A DNA stretch of 64,000 bases from Ureibacillus xyleni (GTDB lineage Bacteria; Bacillota; Bacilli; Bacillales_A; Planococcaceae), in assembly GCF_900217795.1 (NCBI RefSeq), contig NZ_OBMQ01000001.1, forward strand, positions 611,011 through 675,010, in the 5' to 3' direction. A program made the position numbers and the translations under genes. Positions 1 to 9,328 of the stretch are shown in pieces (the stretch's first letter is position 1; each line of letters starts with the position of its first letter). The notes under the pieces are model-generated. The model worked only from the letters and a program-made list of their open reading frames with translations. It made no database searches and was not told the DNA's origin.

Positions 1-1
1 T

Positions 2-1132
2 TTAACAAATGCAGTCGGAGTAATTAAAGAGGAAATGCGTATTTTAGATTCAGTGATAATTAAAGCTGCTGACAATGCGTCCGTTCCTGCTGGTGGCGCT
101 CTTGCGGTTGACCGCCATGAATTTGCAGGTTTTGTTACAGAAACTGTAAAAAAACACCCGCTCGTTGAAGTGATAAACGAAGAAGTAACTGAAATTCCTG
201 AAGGTGTCACGGTCATTGCAACTGGACCACTAACTTCTCCAGCGTTAGCGGAAAAAATTAAAGAACTCACAGGTCAGGAATATTTATATTTTTATGATGC
301 AGCAGCTCCAATAGTTGAAAAAGACAGTATCAATATGGATAAAGTTTATTTAAAGTCCCGTTATGATAAAGGTGAAGCTGCGTATTTAAACTGTCCGATG
401 ACTAAAGAGGAATTTGATGCATTCCGAGAGGCTCTAATAACTGCAGAATGTGCCCCATTAAAAGAATTTGAAAAAGAGAAATACTTTGAAGGGTGTATGC
501 CGATTGAAGTGATGGCGTCGCGCGGGGAAAAGACAATGTTGTTTGGTCCTATGAAACCAGTAGGATTAGAAGATCCGAAAACTGGTAAACGTCCATATGC
601 TGTTGTTCAATTACGCCAAGATGATGCAGCCGGGACACTTTATAATATTGTAGGCTTCCAAACCCATTTGAAATGGGGAGAGCAAAAACGCGTTCTATCT
701 ATGATTCCAGGGCTTGAAAATGTGGAAATCGTACGTTATGGTGTGATGCATCGAAATACTTTTATTAATTCACCAACTGTTTTAAATAAAACTTATCAAC
801 TAAGAGCAAATACTAATATCTTCTTTGCAGGTCAAATGACAGGTGTTGAGGGTTATGTAGAATCTGCAGGAAGTGGTTTAATAGCAGGTGTTAACGCTGC
901 AAGACTAGCATTAGGACAAGAACTTATCGAGTTTCCAGTTGAAACAGCACTTGGTAGTATGGTGCGTTATATAACTGAAGCAGATCCGAAAAATTTCCAA
1001 CCAATGAATGTGAATTTCGGAATTTTCCCAGAGCTAGGTGAAAGAATTAAATCAAAGCAAGAGCGAGCAGAGCGTCATGCAGAACGAGCTTTAACGACAA
1101 TTCGAAATTTTATGAATAATCATACAATTTAA
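2..1132 (+). CDS. trmFO: TrmFO, folate/FAD-dependent tRNA U54 methyltransferase (5' truncated by window edge)
   Basis: This is the C-terminal 376 residues of the enzyme that makes m5U54 in the tRNA T-loop using methylene-tetrahydrofolate and FAD. The frame is open from base 2, so the start lies before the window; B. subtilis TrmFO is about 435 residues. Visible landmarks are the Cys-containing segment [14 protein letters not shown] and the C-terminal dinucleotide-binding signature [18 protein letters not shown]. The following xerC-hslVU-codY order is the usual Bacillales context. A hairpin terminator follows the stop, so trmFO probably ends its own transcript. Confidence 0.95.
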   Translation, partial: LTNAVGVIKEEMRILDSVIIKAADNASVPAGGALAVDRHEFAGFVTETVKKHPLVEVINEEVTEIPEGVTVIATGPLTSPALAEKIKELTGQEYLYFYDAAAPIVEKDSINMDKVYLKSRYDKGEAAYLNCPMTKEEFDAFREALITAECAPLKEFEKEKYFEGCMPIEVMASRGEKTMLFGPMKPVGLEDPKTGKRPYAVVQLRQDDAAGTLYNIVGFQTHLKWGEQKRVLSMIPGLENVEIVRYGVMHRNTFINSPTVLNKTYQLRANTNIFFAGQMTGVEGYVESAGSGLIAGVNAARLALGQELIEFPVETALGSMVRYITEADPKNFQPMNVNFGIFPELGERIKSKQERAERHAERALTTIRNFMNNHTI

Positions 1133-1138
1133 TTGATT

Positions 1139-1176
1139 AAGCCTTCGTAAATTGTTATAATTTATGAGGCTTTTTC
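1139..1176 (+). terminator. Rho-independent terminator after trmFO
   Basis: An AAGCC/GGCTT stem continues, past one unpaired T and one unpaired G, into TCGTAAATT pairing with AATTTATGA around a short loop. A run of T follows from 1171. It starts seven bases after the trmFO stop. Confidence 0.8.
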
Positions 1177-1286
1177 TTTGTTATGAAATGAAGGTTTTGC
1201 CTAAATGGATAATAATTTTTTATTAATTCACTGAATTGTTAACTATTTACACAAATATGGCAGTATATCCGACAAAATGCTTGCGA

Positions 1287-1301
1287 TATTTTCAGAATAA
1301 G
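1287..1301 (+). promoter_or_regulatory. candidate CodY box upstream of xerC-hslVU-codY
   Basis: TATTTTCAGAATAAG matches the CodY consensus AATTTTCWGAAAATT at 11 of 15 positions by manual alignment. It lies about 100 bp upstream of the operon that encodes CodY, so autoregulation is plausible. Such near-matches are common in AT-rich DNA. The rest of the 269-bp gap (1133-1401) holds the trmFO terminator and no promoter I can place confidently. Confidence 0.3.
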
Positions 1302-1401
1302 ATTAGTGTCAAAGTGACTATTTCTGATTTGGTTACAAGACAGGAGTAATTGGACGAAATACAGTTCTCGTGTAGTACATTTTGATAGGAGGTGTATTAC
1401 G

Positions 1402-2301
1402 TTGCAAGTTGAGTCTAAAACTGCTTTGGAACAATTTATTCGTTATATACAGCTCGAAAAAAACTTCTCTGTACATACTGTTCGGGAATATGAATTTGAT
1501 ATAAAGGAATTTCTATCATTTTTAGTTACTGAATGTATTACAGACCTAAATGATGTTGAATATATCCATGCAAGAAACTATGTTACGAAGCTATATGATG
1601 ATAAAAAAGCCAGAACATCTATCTCTCGAAAAATTTCATCTATTCGGTCATTTTTCAAATTTTTAAATCGAGAGTTTGATTTAAATGATGCTGCTTTTCG
1701 CTCACTTTATCATCCAAAAAGAGAAAAACGACTACCGCACTTTTTTTATGAAGAAGAACTCTCTCAGTTATTTGAAAAAAATTTTGGAGAAGACCCTAAA
1801 TCTATTCGCAACATTGCCTTGCTAGAATTGCTGTATGCAACTGGAATACGTGTTAGTGAATGTACATCCATTGAGCTAGAAGATGTTGATTTGCACTATT
1901 CTATTATTCGGGTAATGGGGAAAGGGAGAAAGGAAAGAATCATTCCTTTTGGACAATTTGCTCATGACGCTTTAGTAAGGTACATCGATGAAGTTCGACC
2001 GAAATTGATAAAAAATCAAAACCACCGCAAATTATTTGTAAATCTGCGTGGAGGGGAGCTTACTTCTCGTGGTGTAAGTTATATTTTAGAAGAAATGATT
2101 AATAAAGCTGCAATGAATACGAAAATATATCCCCATATGTTAAGGCATACCTTTGCTACACATTTACTAAATAATGGAGCAGATATTCGGACAGTTCAAG
2201 AATTGCTAGGTCATGCAAATTTATCTTCTACCCAAAAGTACACTCATGTTACGAAAGAACACCTTAGAAGTACTTATATGAATGCACATCCTAGAGCTTA
2301 A
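1402..2301 (+). CDS. xerC: Tyrosine recombinase XerC (CodV)
   Basis: Site-specific recombinase expected to resolve chromosome dimers at dif with XerD. The 299-residue length is normal. The N-terminal SAM-like DNA-binding domain spans about 1-100. The catalytic domain has R150 (ATGIRVSE), K174, H245/R248 (HMLRHTFATHLL), H271 and the nucleophile Y280 (TQKYTH). The start is TTG, placed by the AGGAGGTG ribosome site about 10 bases upstream. Its position just before hslV-hslU-codY matches codV of B. subtilis, which argues for XerC rather than XerD or a phage integrase. Confidence 0.95.
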   Translation: MQVESKTALEQFIRYIQLEKNFSVHTVREYEFDIKEFLSFLVTECITDLNDVEYIHARNYVTKLYDDKKARTSISRKISSIRSFFKFLNREFDLNDAAFRSLYHPKREKRLPHFFYEEELSQLFEKNFGEDPKSIRNIALLELLYATGIRVSECTSIELEDVDLHYSIIRVMGKGRKERIIPFGQFAHDALVRYIDEVRPKLIKNQNHRKLFVNLRGGELTSRGVSYILEEMINKAAMNTKIYPHMLRHTFATHLLNNGADIRTVQELLGHANLSSTQKYTHVTKEHLRSTYMNAHPRA

Positions 2302-2318
2302 AATAAGGAGGGAATTTT

Positions 2319-2864
2319 ATGGGACAATTTCATGCGACGACTATATTTGCCATACACCATAATGGGAAATGTGCAATGGCAGGCGACGGTCAAGTTACAC
2401 TCGGAAACTCTGTTGTGATGAAGCATACCGCTAGAAAAGTTAGAAGGCTATTCAATGGTAAAGTATTAGCAGGATTTGCTGGTTCTGTAGCCGATGCGTT
2501 TACATTGTTTGAAATGTTTGAAACCAAATTAAATGAATATGGTGGGAATTTACAACGTGCAGCAGTGGAAGTTGCAAAACAGTGGCGTGGGGATAAAATG
2601 TTACGACAACTTGAAGCTCTCTTATTAGTAATGGATCATTCTACGCTTTTACTCGTATCTGGTACAGGTGAAGTAATCGAGCCAGATGATGGAATATTAG
2701 CAATCGGCTCTGGTGGCAACTATGCATTGGCTGCTGGTCGTGCATTAAAACAACATTCTAGTCAACTTTCTGCTAGCGAAATTGCAAAAGCTGCGTTAAC
2801 GATTGCAGCAGATATTTGTGTATATACAAACCATAATATTATCGTGGAGGCGCTTGAAGAATGA
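2319..2864 (+). CDS. hslV: HslV/ClpQ peptidase subunit of the HslUV protease
   Basis: Proteasome-like peptidase that assembles into double hexamers and degrades substrates fed by the HslU ATPase. At 181 residues it is full length and has the family motifs [26 protein letters not shown] and the C-terminal CVYTNHN. The N terminus is [10 protein letters not shown]. As I recall, B. subtilis ClpQ begins MSSFHATTIF and is reported to use the Ser exposed after Met removal. Here residue 2 is Gly, so an internal Thr (T7 or T8) would have to be exposed. The 3' end overlaps hslU by 4 bases, implying translational coupling. Confidence 0.95.
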   Translation: MGQFHATTIFAIHHNGKCAMAGDGQVTLGNSVVMKHTARKVRRLFNGKVLAGFAGSVADAFTLFEMFETKLNEYGGNLQRAAVEVAKQWRGDKMLRQLEALLLVMDHSTLLLVSGTGEVIEPDDGILAIGSGGNYALAAGRALKQHSSQLSASEIAKAALTIAADICVYTNHNIIVEALEE

Positions 2865-4258
2865 CACAATTAAATTTAACGCCTAGACAAATAACTGAAC
2901 AATTAAATCGTTATATTGTTGGACAAAATAATGCAAAGCGGGCTGTTGCTATTGCATTACGTAACAGATATCGTCGTTCACTTTTAAATGAGGATTTGAA
3001 AAACGAAATTATTCCTAAGAATATTCTTATGATTGGCCCAACCGGTGTCGGTAAAACAGAAATTGCACGTCGTATTGCAAAACTAACAAATGCTCCATTT
3101 ATAAAGGTAGAAGCAACGAAATTTACTGAAGTTGGGTATGTAGGTAGAGATGTGGAATCAATGGTTCGTGATTTAGTAGAAGCCTCAAGAAGACTAGTAA
3201 AAGATGAAATGACTGAATCTGTAAAAGAACAAGCCGAACAAAATGCCAATGATGTTCTTGTTAAGCTTCTTGTACCATCGAAAATAAAATCAAAAATGAC
3301 GCAAAACCCTTTTGAAATGATATTTGGCCAGAAGAATGAGAAACAAGAAGATGATTCAAATCATGATGAAACGGAAATTCGCTCAAAACGTTCTCAAGTT
3401 GCCCAAGATTTAAAGTTGGGGAAACTTGAAGATGAATGGGTAATAGTAGAAGTAACAGAACAAAATCCCCCATTTATGGAATTAATGCCTGGGATGGGAA
3501 TGGATCTTGGTTCATCAGGTATGTCGGATATGTTATCGAATTTAATGCCGAAAAAAGTAAAGAAACGCAAAATGAAAGTAAAAGATGCACGACGCGTATT
3601 AACAATCGAAGAAGCAAATAAATTAATTGACTCAGATGAATTAGCATCTGAAGCAATACGACGAGCAGAACAGTCAGGAATAATCTTTATTGATGAAATC
3701 GATAAAATTGCAAGTCGCAACAGTGGTGCATCAGCTGACGTTTCACGAGAAGGTGTACAAAGAGATATTTTACCGATTGTTGAAGGTTCGACTGTTACAA
3801 CGAAATACGGACCAGTAAAAACAGACTTTATGTTATTTATAGCAGCGGGCGCTTTTCATATGTCAAAACCAAGTGATTTAATACCTGAATTGCAAGGAAG
3901 ATTCCCAATCCGTGTTGAACTTGACAAATTAACAAAAGAAGACTTTGTACGCATTTTGAAAGAACCAGATCAATCATTAATTTTACAATATAAAGCATTG
4001 TTAGAAACAGAAGGAGTAACGATTAACTTTACCGATGAAGCAATTGATCGAATTGCAGAAATTGCTACAGATGTAAATCGTGAAACGGACAATATTGGTG
4101 CAAGAAGACTTCATACGATATTAGAGCGCTTATTAGAAGAACTTTCTTTCGAAGCTTCCGAAATTGCCCCAGCACACATTGAAATTACGCCATCATATGT
4201 CGACAAAAAACTCGGTGAAATTTCAAAAAACAAAGATTTGTCACAATTTATCCTTTAA
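2861..4258 (+). CDS. hslU: HslU/ClpY AAA+ unfoldase
   Basis: ATPase partner of HslV; a hexamer that unfolds and threads substrates into the peptidase. At 465 residues it has Walker A GPTGVGKT (59-66), the pore loop GYVG (92-95), an inserted I-domain (about 110-245) rich in charged residues, Walker [10 protein letters not shown] (about 274-282) and a C-terminal sensor-2 domain with GARRLHT. The C terminus DLSQFIL is the tail expected to dock into HslV. ATG overlaps the hslV stop (ATGA). About 86 bp separate it from codY. Confidence 0.97.
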   Translation: MTQLNLTPRQITEQLNRYIVGQNNAKRAVAIALRNRYRRSLLNEDLKNEIIPKNILMIGPTGVGKTEIARRIAKLTNAPFIKVEATKFTEVGYVGRDVESMVRDLVEASRRLVKDEMTESVKEQAEQNANDVLVKLLVPSKIKSKMTQNPFEMIFGQKNEKQEDDSNHDETEIRSKRSQVAQDLKLGKLEDEWVIVEVTEQNPPFMELMPGMGMDLGSSGMSDMLSNLMPKKVKKRKMKVKDARRVLTIEEANKLIDSDELASEAIRRAEQSGIIFIDEIDKIASRNSGASADVSREGVQRDILPIVEGSTVTTKYGPVKTDFMLFIAAGAFHMSKPSDLIPELQGRFPIRVELDKLTKEDFVRILKEPDQSLILQYKALLETEGVTINFTDEAIDRIAEIATDVNRETDNIGARRLHTILERLLEELSFEASEIAPAHIEITPSYVDKKLGEISKNKDLSQFIL

Positions 4259-4344
4259 ATTGAGCAAAATAGTTACAATAAATTGTTGAAACCTTTAGAA
4301 TATTAAGTGAATTATCATATGCCTTATTAGGAGGATTTTTTTAA

Positions 4345-5124
4345 ATGAATTTATTATCAAAAACACGAAAAATTAACTCAATGTTACAAGCATCAGCAGG
4401 GAAGCCAGTTAACTTTAAAGAAATGGCAGATACACTAGGTGATATTATAGATAGCAATGTTTTTATCGTTAGTCGTAAAGGGAAATTACTAGGTATTTCA
4501 ATACATCAAAAAATTGAAAATCCTCGTATGAATAAAATGTTTGAAGAGCGTCAATTCCCAGAAGATTATACAGAACATTTATTTGATATTACTGAAACTT
4601 CTCCAAATATTGACATCGATAGTGAACATACAATCTTCCCTATTGAAAATAAAGACTTATTTAAAAATGGTTTGACAACAATTGTGCCAATTATCGGCGG
4701 TGGTGAGCGTTTAGGAACATTAATTTTAGGACGTCTAACAGAAAAGTTTGAAGACGAAGATTTAATCTTAGCGGAATACGGCGCTACTGTAGTAGGTATG
4801 GAAATTTTACGTGAAAAATCAGAAGAAATTGAAGAAGAAGCACGTAGTAAAGCAGTTGTTCAAATGGCAATTAATTCTTTATCTTACAGTGAATTAGAAG
4901 CTATTGAACATATTTTTGAAGAACTAGATGGGAACGAAGGATTATTAGTCGCTTCAAAAATTGCGGATCGTGTAGGGATTACGCGCTCAGTAATTGTAAA
5001 TGCTTTACGTAAATTAGAATCGGCAGGTGTGATTGAATCACGTTCTCTAGGTATGAAAGGTACTTATATAAAAGTATTGAATGACAAATTTTTAGCTGCA
5101 CTTGCTGAAATAAAAATGAAATAA
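4345..5124 (+). CDS. codY: CodY, GTP- and branched-chain amino acid-responsive regulator
   Basis: Global repressor of stationary-phase and nutrient-acquisition genes, activated by Ile/Leu/Val and GTP. The 259 residues are the usual length. An N-terminal GAF ligand domain (about 1-155) is joined by a long helix to a winged helix-turn-helix ([20 protein letters not shown] onward). AGGAGG lies about 10 bases before the ATG. Last gene of the xerC-hslV-hslU-codY unit, followed by a strong terminator. In B. subtilis CodY represses the fla/che promoter next door. Confidence 0.98.
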   Translation: MNLLSKTRKINSMLQASAGKPVNFKEMADTLGDIIDSNVFIVSRKGKLLGISIHQKIENPRMNKMFEERQFPEDYTEHLFDITETSPNIDIDSEHTIFPIENKDLFKNGLTTIVPIIGGGERLGTLILGRLTEKFEDEDLILAEYGATVVGMEILREKSEEIEEEARSKAVVQMAINSLSYSELEAIEHIFEELDGNEGLLVASKIADRVGITRSVIVNALRKLESAGVIESRSLGMKGTYIKVLNDKFLAALAEIKMK

Positions 5125-5145
5125 TTGAAAAGTTAAATTTACTCG

Positions 5146-5187
5146 AAATAGGTTCCATCAACTTTTTAAAGATGGAACCTATTTTTT
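5146..5187 (+). terminator. Rho-independent terminator after codY
   Basis: A perfect 14-bp stem, AAATAGGTTCCATC with GATGGAACCTATTT, has an 11-nt loop and ends in a T run. It separates the codY unit from the fla/che operon. Confidence 0.92.
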
Positions 5188-5271
5188 AATGCAATTAAAT
5201 AAATACAGAATTTAGAAATTTTTTGATACTTTTTTATTGTTAATAATTTATAATAAAGATTATGTTTCAAG

Positions 5272-5286
5272 AATTTTGTCGAAATA
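5272..5286 (+). promoter_or_regulatory. candidate CodY box upstream of flgB
   Basis: AATTTTGTCGAAATA matches 11 of 15 CodY consensus positions, though it departs in the centre. B. subtilis CodY is known to bind the fla/che promoter, which raises the prior. Assigned by eye only. Confidence 0.25.
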
Positions 5287-5386
5287 GGATATTAGATGAG
5301 GAATGTGTGACTATTTTGAATCTAAAGAAAATGAAAATTGGTAACAATATACTATTAAAAAAAGACAAAAGGCGATAGACACTTTA

Positions 5387-5395
5387 TGATAAGAT
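5387..5395 (+). promoter_or_regulatory. candidate extended -10 promoter for the fla/che operon
   Basis: TGATAAGAT fits an extended -10 (TGnTATAAT-like) about 67 bp before the flgB start, with no convincing -35. A second -10-like TATAAT lies at 5249-5254. I found no good SigD-type promoter (TAAA, about 15 bp, GCCGATAT), although GGCGATAG at 5371-5378 resembles its -10. Apart from these elements and the codY terminator, nothing else is recognised in the 337-bp gap 5125-5461. Confidence 0.4.
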
Positions 5396-5461
5396 ACTTT
5401 AAAATTAAATTATTGTTTGAAACATAATGTAACTAAAATTTAATATATAGAGGTGAATGGT

Positions 5462-5854
5462 TTGAACTTATTCGGTGGAACAATCAGTAACCTAGAGAAT
5501 GGTCTAAATTATGCGTCATTGAAAAACAAAACGATTGCACAAAACATTGCAAATGTCGATACGCCAAATTATAAGGCGAAAGATGTAAGTTTCGAAAAGA
5601 TGCTTCAAGAAGCCAAAGTAAATGGGTTGAAAGCGAATAGAACTGACATTAGACATTATGATTTTACTATTCAACAATCAACGCCCGGAGTATTTAGCTA
5701 TGAAAACTTTAAATATCGAAGTAATGGAAATGGTGTTGATATGGATGCACAACAAGCAAGTTTAGCAGAAAATACAATTTACTATAATGCATTAGTAGAT
5801 CGTATATCAGGGAAATTCAATACACTTAACACAGTCATTAAAGGAGGGAAATAA
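5462..5854 (+). CDS. flgB: Flagellar proximal rod protein FlgB
   Basis: Rod component connecting the MS ring to the distal rod, exported by the flagellar type III system. Contains the rod signature NIANVDTPNYKAKDVSFE and a C-terminal helix. I start at TTG 5462: the AGAGGTG ribosome site at 5450-5455 has proper spacing there, whereas the in-frame GTG at 5453 overlaps that site. This gives 130 residues beginning MNLFGGTI, in line with B. subtilis FlgB. First gene of the 29-kb flagellar and chemotaxis operon; flgC follows after 2 bp. Confidence 0.95.
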   Translation: MNLFGGTISNLENGLNYASLKNKTIAQNIANVDTPNYKAKDVSFEKMLQEAKVNGLKANRTDIRHYDFTIQQSTPGVFSYENFKYRSNGNGVDMDAQQASLAENTIYYNALVDRISGKFNTLNTVIKGGK

Positions 5855-5856
5855 GT

Positions 5857-6312
5857 ATGTCTATTTTCTCTAGTATGAACACGACTGCATCAGCACTGAC
5901 AGCACAACGTTTAAGAATGGATGTTATTTCTTCAAATATAGCAAATGTTGATACAACTAGAGCAAGACAAGTAAATGGAGAATGGGAACCGTATAGAAGA
6001 AAATCAGTAACACTGACTGAGGATACAGGGCAATTTTCTAGTTTTCTTAGTAAAGCAATGAACAAAGAAGAAAACGCCGGAAATGGTGTGAAAGTAACGG
6101 CCATCCGTGATGATAATCAAACACCATTTAAACTTGTTTACAACCCAACCCATCCAGATGCAAATGAAGATGGATATGTAGAAATGCCAAATGTTGATGT
6201 ACTAACAGAAATGGTTGACTTAATTTCTGCTACACGTTCATATGAAGCGAATGTGACAGTGTTTAATGCAAGTAAATCAATGTTAACAAAAGCACTAGAA
6301 ATAGGAAAATAA
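5857..6312 (+). CDS. flgC: Flagellar rod protein FlgC
   Basis: Proximal rod subunit, 151 residues. The N-terminal rod motif is ISSNIANVDTTRA and the C-terminal segment EMVDLISATRSYEANVTVFN is typical of rod and hook family helices. The GGAGGG ribosome site lies inside the end of flgB, so translation is probably coupled. Function assigned from motifs and operon position between flgB and fliE. Confidence 0.96.
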   Translation: MSIFSSMNTTASALTAQRLRMDVISSNIANVDTTRARQVNGEWEPYRRKSVTLTEDTGQFSSFLSKAMNKEENAGNGVKVTAIRDDNQTPFKLVYNPTHPDANEDGYVEMPNVDVLTEMVDLISATRSYEANVTVFNASKSMLTKALEIGK

Positions 6313-6336
6313 AATAGGTAGAAAGGACGAGTTAAT

Positions 6337-6648
6337 ATGGCGGTAAATCCAGTATCATTAATGATGCCTACTCAAGTAGTAAGCGAACCAAATAAAATAA
6401 TAACTCAGCCAACACCATTTGAAGCGCAGCAATCATTTGCGAATACATTAAAAAATGCGATTGCATCTGTTAATGAACAACAAATTAATTCAGATAAATT
6501 AACAGAAAAGCTTATAAATGGTGAAGATGTACAGTTGCATGAAGTAATGATTCAATCACAAAAAGCAAGTATTACACTAGGTGCAACAATAGAAGTTCGA
6601 AATAAAGCAATCGAAGCATACCAAGAGATAATGCGAATGAGTGTATAA
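6337..6648 (+). CDS. fliE: Flagellar MS ring-rod junction protein FliE
   Basis: Small (103 residues) adaptor between the FliF ring and the FlgB/FlgC rod, exported early. The C-terminal half, with VMIQSQKASITLGATIEVRN and YQEIMRMSV, is the FliE signature. Position flgC-fliE-fliF is the standard order. A hairpin-capable CACAAC/GTTGTG repeat occurs in the 59-bp gap after it, without a T run, so it is not an obvious terminator. Confidence 0.96.
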   Translation: MAVNPVSLMMPTQVVSEPNKIITQPTPFEAQQSFANTLKNAIASVNEQQINSDKLTEKLINGEDVQLHEVMIQSQKASITLGATIEVRNKAIEAYQEIMRMSV

Positions 6649-6707
6649 ACTAACGGTTTGGCACAACTATAAATTGTTGTGTATCCACTATAATCGGGGG
6701 ACACATA

Positions 6708-8300
6708 ATGAATGAAAGATTGACGAAAGTAAAAACGGACTCTACGCATTTTTGGAAGAGTCGAACAAAGGGCCAAAAAGGGGCAATTATAGGGACGTTT
6801 ATTGGTGTTATTGCTCTTGCCGGTATTCTTACATATTTTTTAACCAAAACTACAATGGTGCCTCTTTTTACCGAATTGTCTGCAACAGAAGCAGGTGAAA
6901 TTGCGGAAGTATTAAGTGCACAAGGTGTTACATATGAAATTGCTCCGGGAGGGACAAATATACTAGTACCTGAAGAACAAGTAGATTCATTGAAAGTATC
7001 ACTTGCATCTCAAGGTTATCCTCAATCGGGAGAAATAAACAACTCATTTTTCACATCAAATGCTGGCTTTGGTATGACAGATAATGAATTTAATGTCATT
7101 AAATTAGCTGCAACTCAAACGGAATTAGCAAACCTTATTAAAACAATTGATGGCGTTAAAAATGCAAATGTGATGATCACGATGCCGGAACAAGGAGTTT
7201 TTATTAATGATGCAGCACAAGAAGCAAGTGCAGCAATTATTTTAGACACAGAACCTGGACATAAGTTTTCAGATGAACAAGTAAAAACCTTATATAATCT
7301 TGTTTCTAAAAGTATTCCAAATTTAAGTACAGAAAATATTGTTATTTCTAACCAGTACTCTGAATATTACGATTTAGAATCAGCAGCATCTAATTCAAAT
7401 TCAATTGATTCAGTGGATGGTCAAATGACAGTTAAGAAAACAATCGAACGTGATCTTCAACGTCAAGTACAACAAATGCTTGGTACGATGATGGGGAAAG
7501 ATAAAGTCGTAGTATCCGTAACTACAGATATAGATTTTAAACAGGAAAATCGTGAAGAAAATCTAGTTGAGCCAGTTAATGCTGAAAATATGGAAGGTAT
7601 TGAAATCAGTGCTCAACGAATAACAGAAACATATACAGGTACAGATGCAGCAACAGGTACACCAGAGGCAGAGAACGTAACAGATAACTTTGTTGATTAT
7701 CAACAAGGGAATAATGGGGACGGAAACTTCGAGCGTGTGGAAGAAACTGTGAACAATGATGTAAACCGTATAAAAAGAAATATAGAAGAGAGCCCGTATA
7801 AAATTCGTGATATTGGTATCCAAGTAATGGTAGAACCTCCAGTAGCTGATGATCCTAATTCATTATCAGAAGATGTACAAGCTGATATCGAACAAATTTT
7901 ATCAACTATTGTTCGAACTTCAATCGATAAAGAGGCAGCAGGACAATTAACAGAAGAACAAGTGAATGAAAAAATTGTTGTATCTGTTCAACCGTTTTAC
8001 GGAAATGATGTAGTTGCTCCTGAAGAGACACCAGTTGTACCATGGTGGATTTGGGTAGTTGGCGGAATACTTCTTGCAGTAATTCTACTTCTAGTATTCT
8101 TTATTATACGTTCGAAAAGAAGAAAAGAAAAAGAAGATGAACTATCAATTCTCGAAGAACAAGAAGAGTTGTTTGTTGATGATATAAATGATGAAAAAGA
8201 AACAGAAAGTACTGTACGACGTAAACAGCTTGAAAAAATGGCGAAAGAAAAGCCAGAAGACTTTGCAAAACTACTGCGAAGTTGGATTACTGAAGATTAA
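6708..8300 (+). CDS. fliF: Flagellar MS-ring protein FliF
   Basis: Inner-membrane ring protein that nucleates the basal body and houses the export gate. At 530 residues it is the normal length. One membrane span lies near 24-45, followed by the YscJ/FliF ring-building domains, a variable acidic region (about 290-350), and a second span near 446-468 (WWIWVVGGILLAVILLLVFF). The cytoplasmic tail ends EDFAKLLRSWITED, the conserved FliG-binding peptide. GGGGGA precedes the ATG. The stop overlaps a possible upstream ATG of fliG. Confidence 0.97.
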   Translation: MNERLTKVKTDSTHFWKSRTKGQKGAIIGTFIGVIALAGILTYFLTKTTMVPLFTELSATEAGEIAEVLSAQGVTYEIAPGGTNILVPEEQVDSLKVSLASQGYPQSGEINNSFFTSNAGFGMTDNEFNVIKLAATQTELANLIKTIDGVKNANVMITMPEQGVFINDAAQEASAAIILDTEPGHKFSDEQVKTLYNLVSKSIPNLSTENIVISNQYSEYYDLESAASNSNSIDSVDGQMTVKKTIERDLQRQVQQMLGTMMGKDKVVVSVTTDIDFKQENREENLVEPVNAENMEGIEISAQRITETYTGTDAATGTPEAENVTDNFVDYQQGNNGDGNFERVEETVNNDVNRIKRNIEESPYKIRDIGIQVMVEPPVADDPNSLSEDVQADIEQILSTIVRTSIDKEAAGQLTEEQVNEKIVVSVQPFYGNDVVAPEETPVVPWWIWVVGGILLAVILLLVFFIIRSKRRKEKEDELSILEEQEELFVDDINDEKETESTVRRKQLEKMAKEKPEDFAKLLRSWITED

Positions 8301-8314
8301 TGGGGGGTTCGAAA

Positions 8315-9328
8315 GTGTCCAAGAAAGATAAAGAATTAACAGGAAAACAAAAGGCAGCATTACTGTTGATTTCACTAGGACCTGAAGTTTCCGCTTCCGT
8401 ATACAAACATCTAAATGAGGAAGAAATTGAACGTCTTACGTTAGAAATTTCGAGTGTTAAAAAAGTTGAACCAACAATTAAAGAAGATATAATTGAAGAA
8501 TTTCATAATATTGCTCTTGCTCAAGACTATATTTCTCAAGGTGGGATTGGGTACGCAAAAACTGTACTAGAAAAAGCACTTGGTCAAGATCAAGCGCAGG
8601 CAATTATTAACCGTCTAACATCTTCTTTACAGGTGAGACCTTTTGATTTTGCTAGAAAAGCTGACCCAGCCCAAATATTTAACTTTATCCAAAATGAGCA
8701 TCCACAAACAATTGCATTAATTTTATCTTATTTAGATCCGAGTCAAGCAGGTGTAATTTTATCTTCACTACCGCAAGAAGTCCAAGCAGATATTGCAAAA
8801 CGTATTGCAGTAATGGACTCAACATCACCTGAAGTAATTAGTGAAATAGAATCGGTATTAGAAAGAAAACTTTCATCTACAGTAACTCAAGATTACACTG
8901 AAACTGGTGGCGTGGATGCAGTTGTTGAAGTGTTAAATGGTGTTGACCGTCAAACAGAAAAAACAATTCTTGATGCTCTTGAAATTCAAGATCCTGAACT
9001 TGCAGAAGAAATTAAAAAACGTATGTTTGTATTCGAGGATATTGTTACTTTGGACAACCGTTCAATACAACGTGTTATTCGCGATTGTGAAAACGAGGAT
9101 TTATTGCTTTCAATGAAAGTAAGTAGTGAAGAAGTAAAAGAAATTATATTTAGAAATATGTCACAACGTATGGCTGAAACATTTAAAGAAGAGATGGAAA
9201 TTATGGGTCCAGTTCGTTTGCGCGACGTAGAAGAAGCTCAATCGAGAATCGTTGCAGTTATTCGTAGATTAGAAGATGCTGGTGAAATCATTATCGCTCG
9301 TGGCGGAGGAGATGACGTCATTGTCTAG
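8315..9328 (+). CDS. fliG: Flagellar motor switch protein FliG
   Basis: C-ring rotor protein that contacts the stator and sets rotation direction. From GTG 8315 it is 338 residues, equal to B. subtilis FliG; the GGGGGG at 8302-8307 is well spaced for GTG, while the in-frame ATG at 8300 lies upstream of that site. Landmarks include EHPQTIALILSYL (middle domain), the MFVF motif and the C-terminal charged stretch QRVIRDCENEDLLLSMK. Its 3' end overlaps fliH. Confidence 0.96.
   Translation: MSKKDKELTGKQKAALLLISLGPEVSASVYKHLNEEEIERLTLEISSVKKVEPTIKEDIIEEFHNIALAQDYISQGGIGYAKTVLEKALGQDQAQAIINRLTSSLQVRPFDFARKADPAQIFNFIQNEHPQTIALILSYLDPSQAGVILSSLPQEVQADIAKRIAVMDSTSPEVISEIESVLERKLSSTVTQDYTETGGVDAVVEVLNGVDRQTEKTILDALEIQDPELAEEIKKRMFVFEDIVTLDNRSIQRVIRDCENEDLLLSMKVSSEEVKEIIFRNMSQRMAETFKEEMEIMGPVRLRDVEEAQSRIVAVIRRLEDAGEIIIARGGGDDVIV

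Larger units (their letters stand above)
5259..5428. repeat. Separated 12-bp inverted repeat flanking the fla/che promoter region
   Basis: ATTATGTTTCAA at 5259-5270 and its exact reverse complement TTGAAACATAAT at 5417-5428 sit 146 bp apart in the codY-flgB gap, on either side of the candidate -10. They could be paired operator half-sites or chance in AT-rich DNA. Confidence 0.45.

Noticed and set aside
2911-3720. Minus-strand open frames inside hslU
   Set aside because: They are antisense to a well-conserved AAA+ gene, have biased composition and no recognisable domain. The same judgement applies to other antisense frames within flagellar genes.
6662-6681. Terminator between fliE and fliF
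   Set aside because: The CACAAC/GTTGTG hairpin has no T run and interrupts an otherwise continuous operon.
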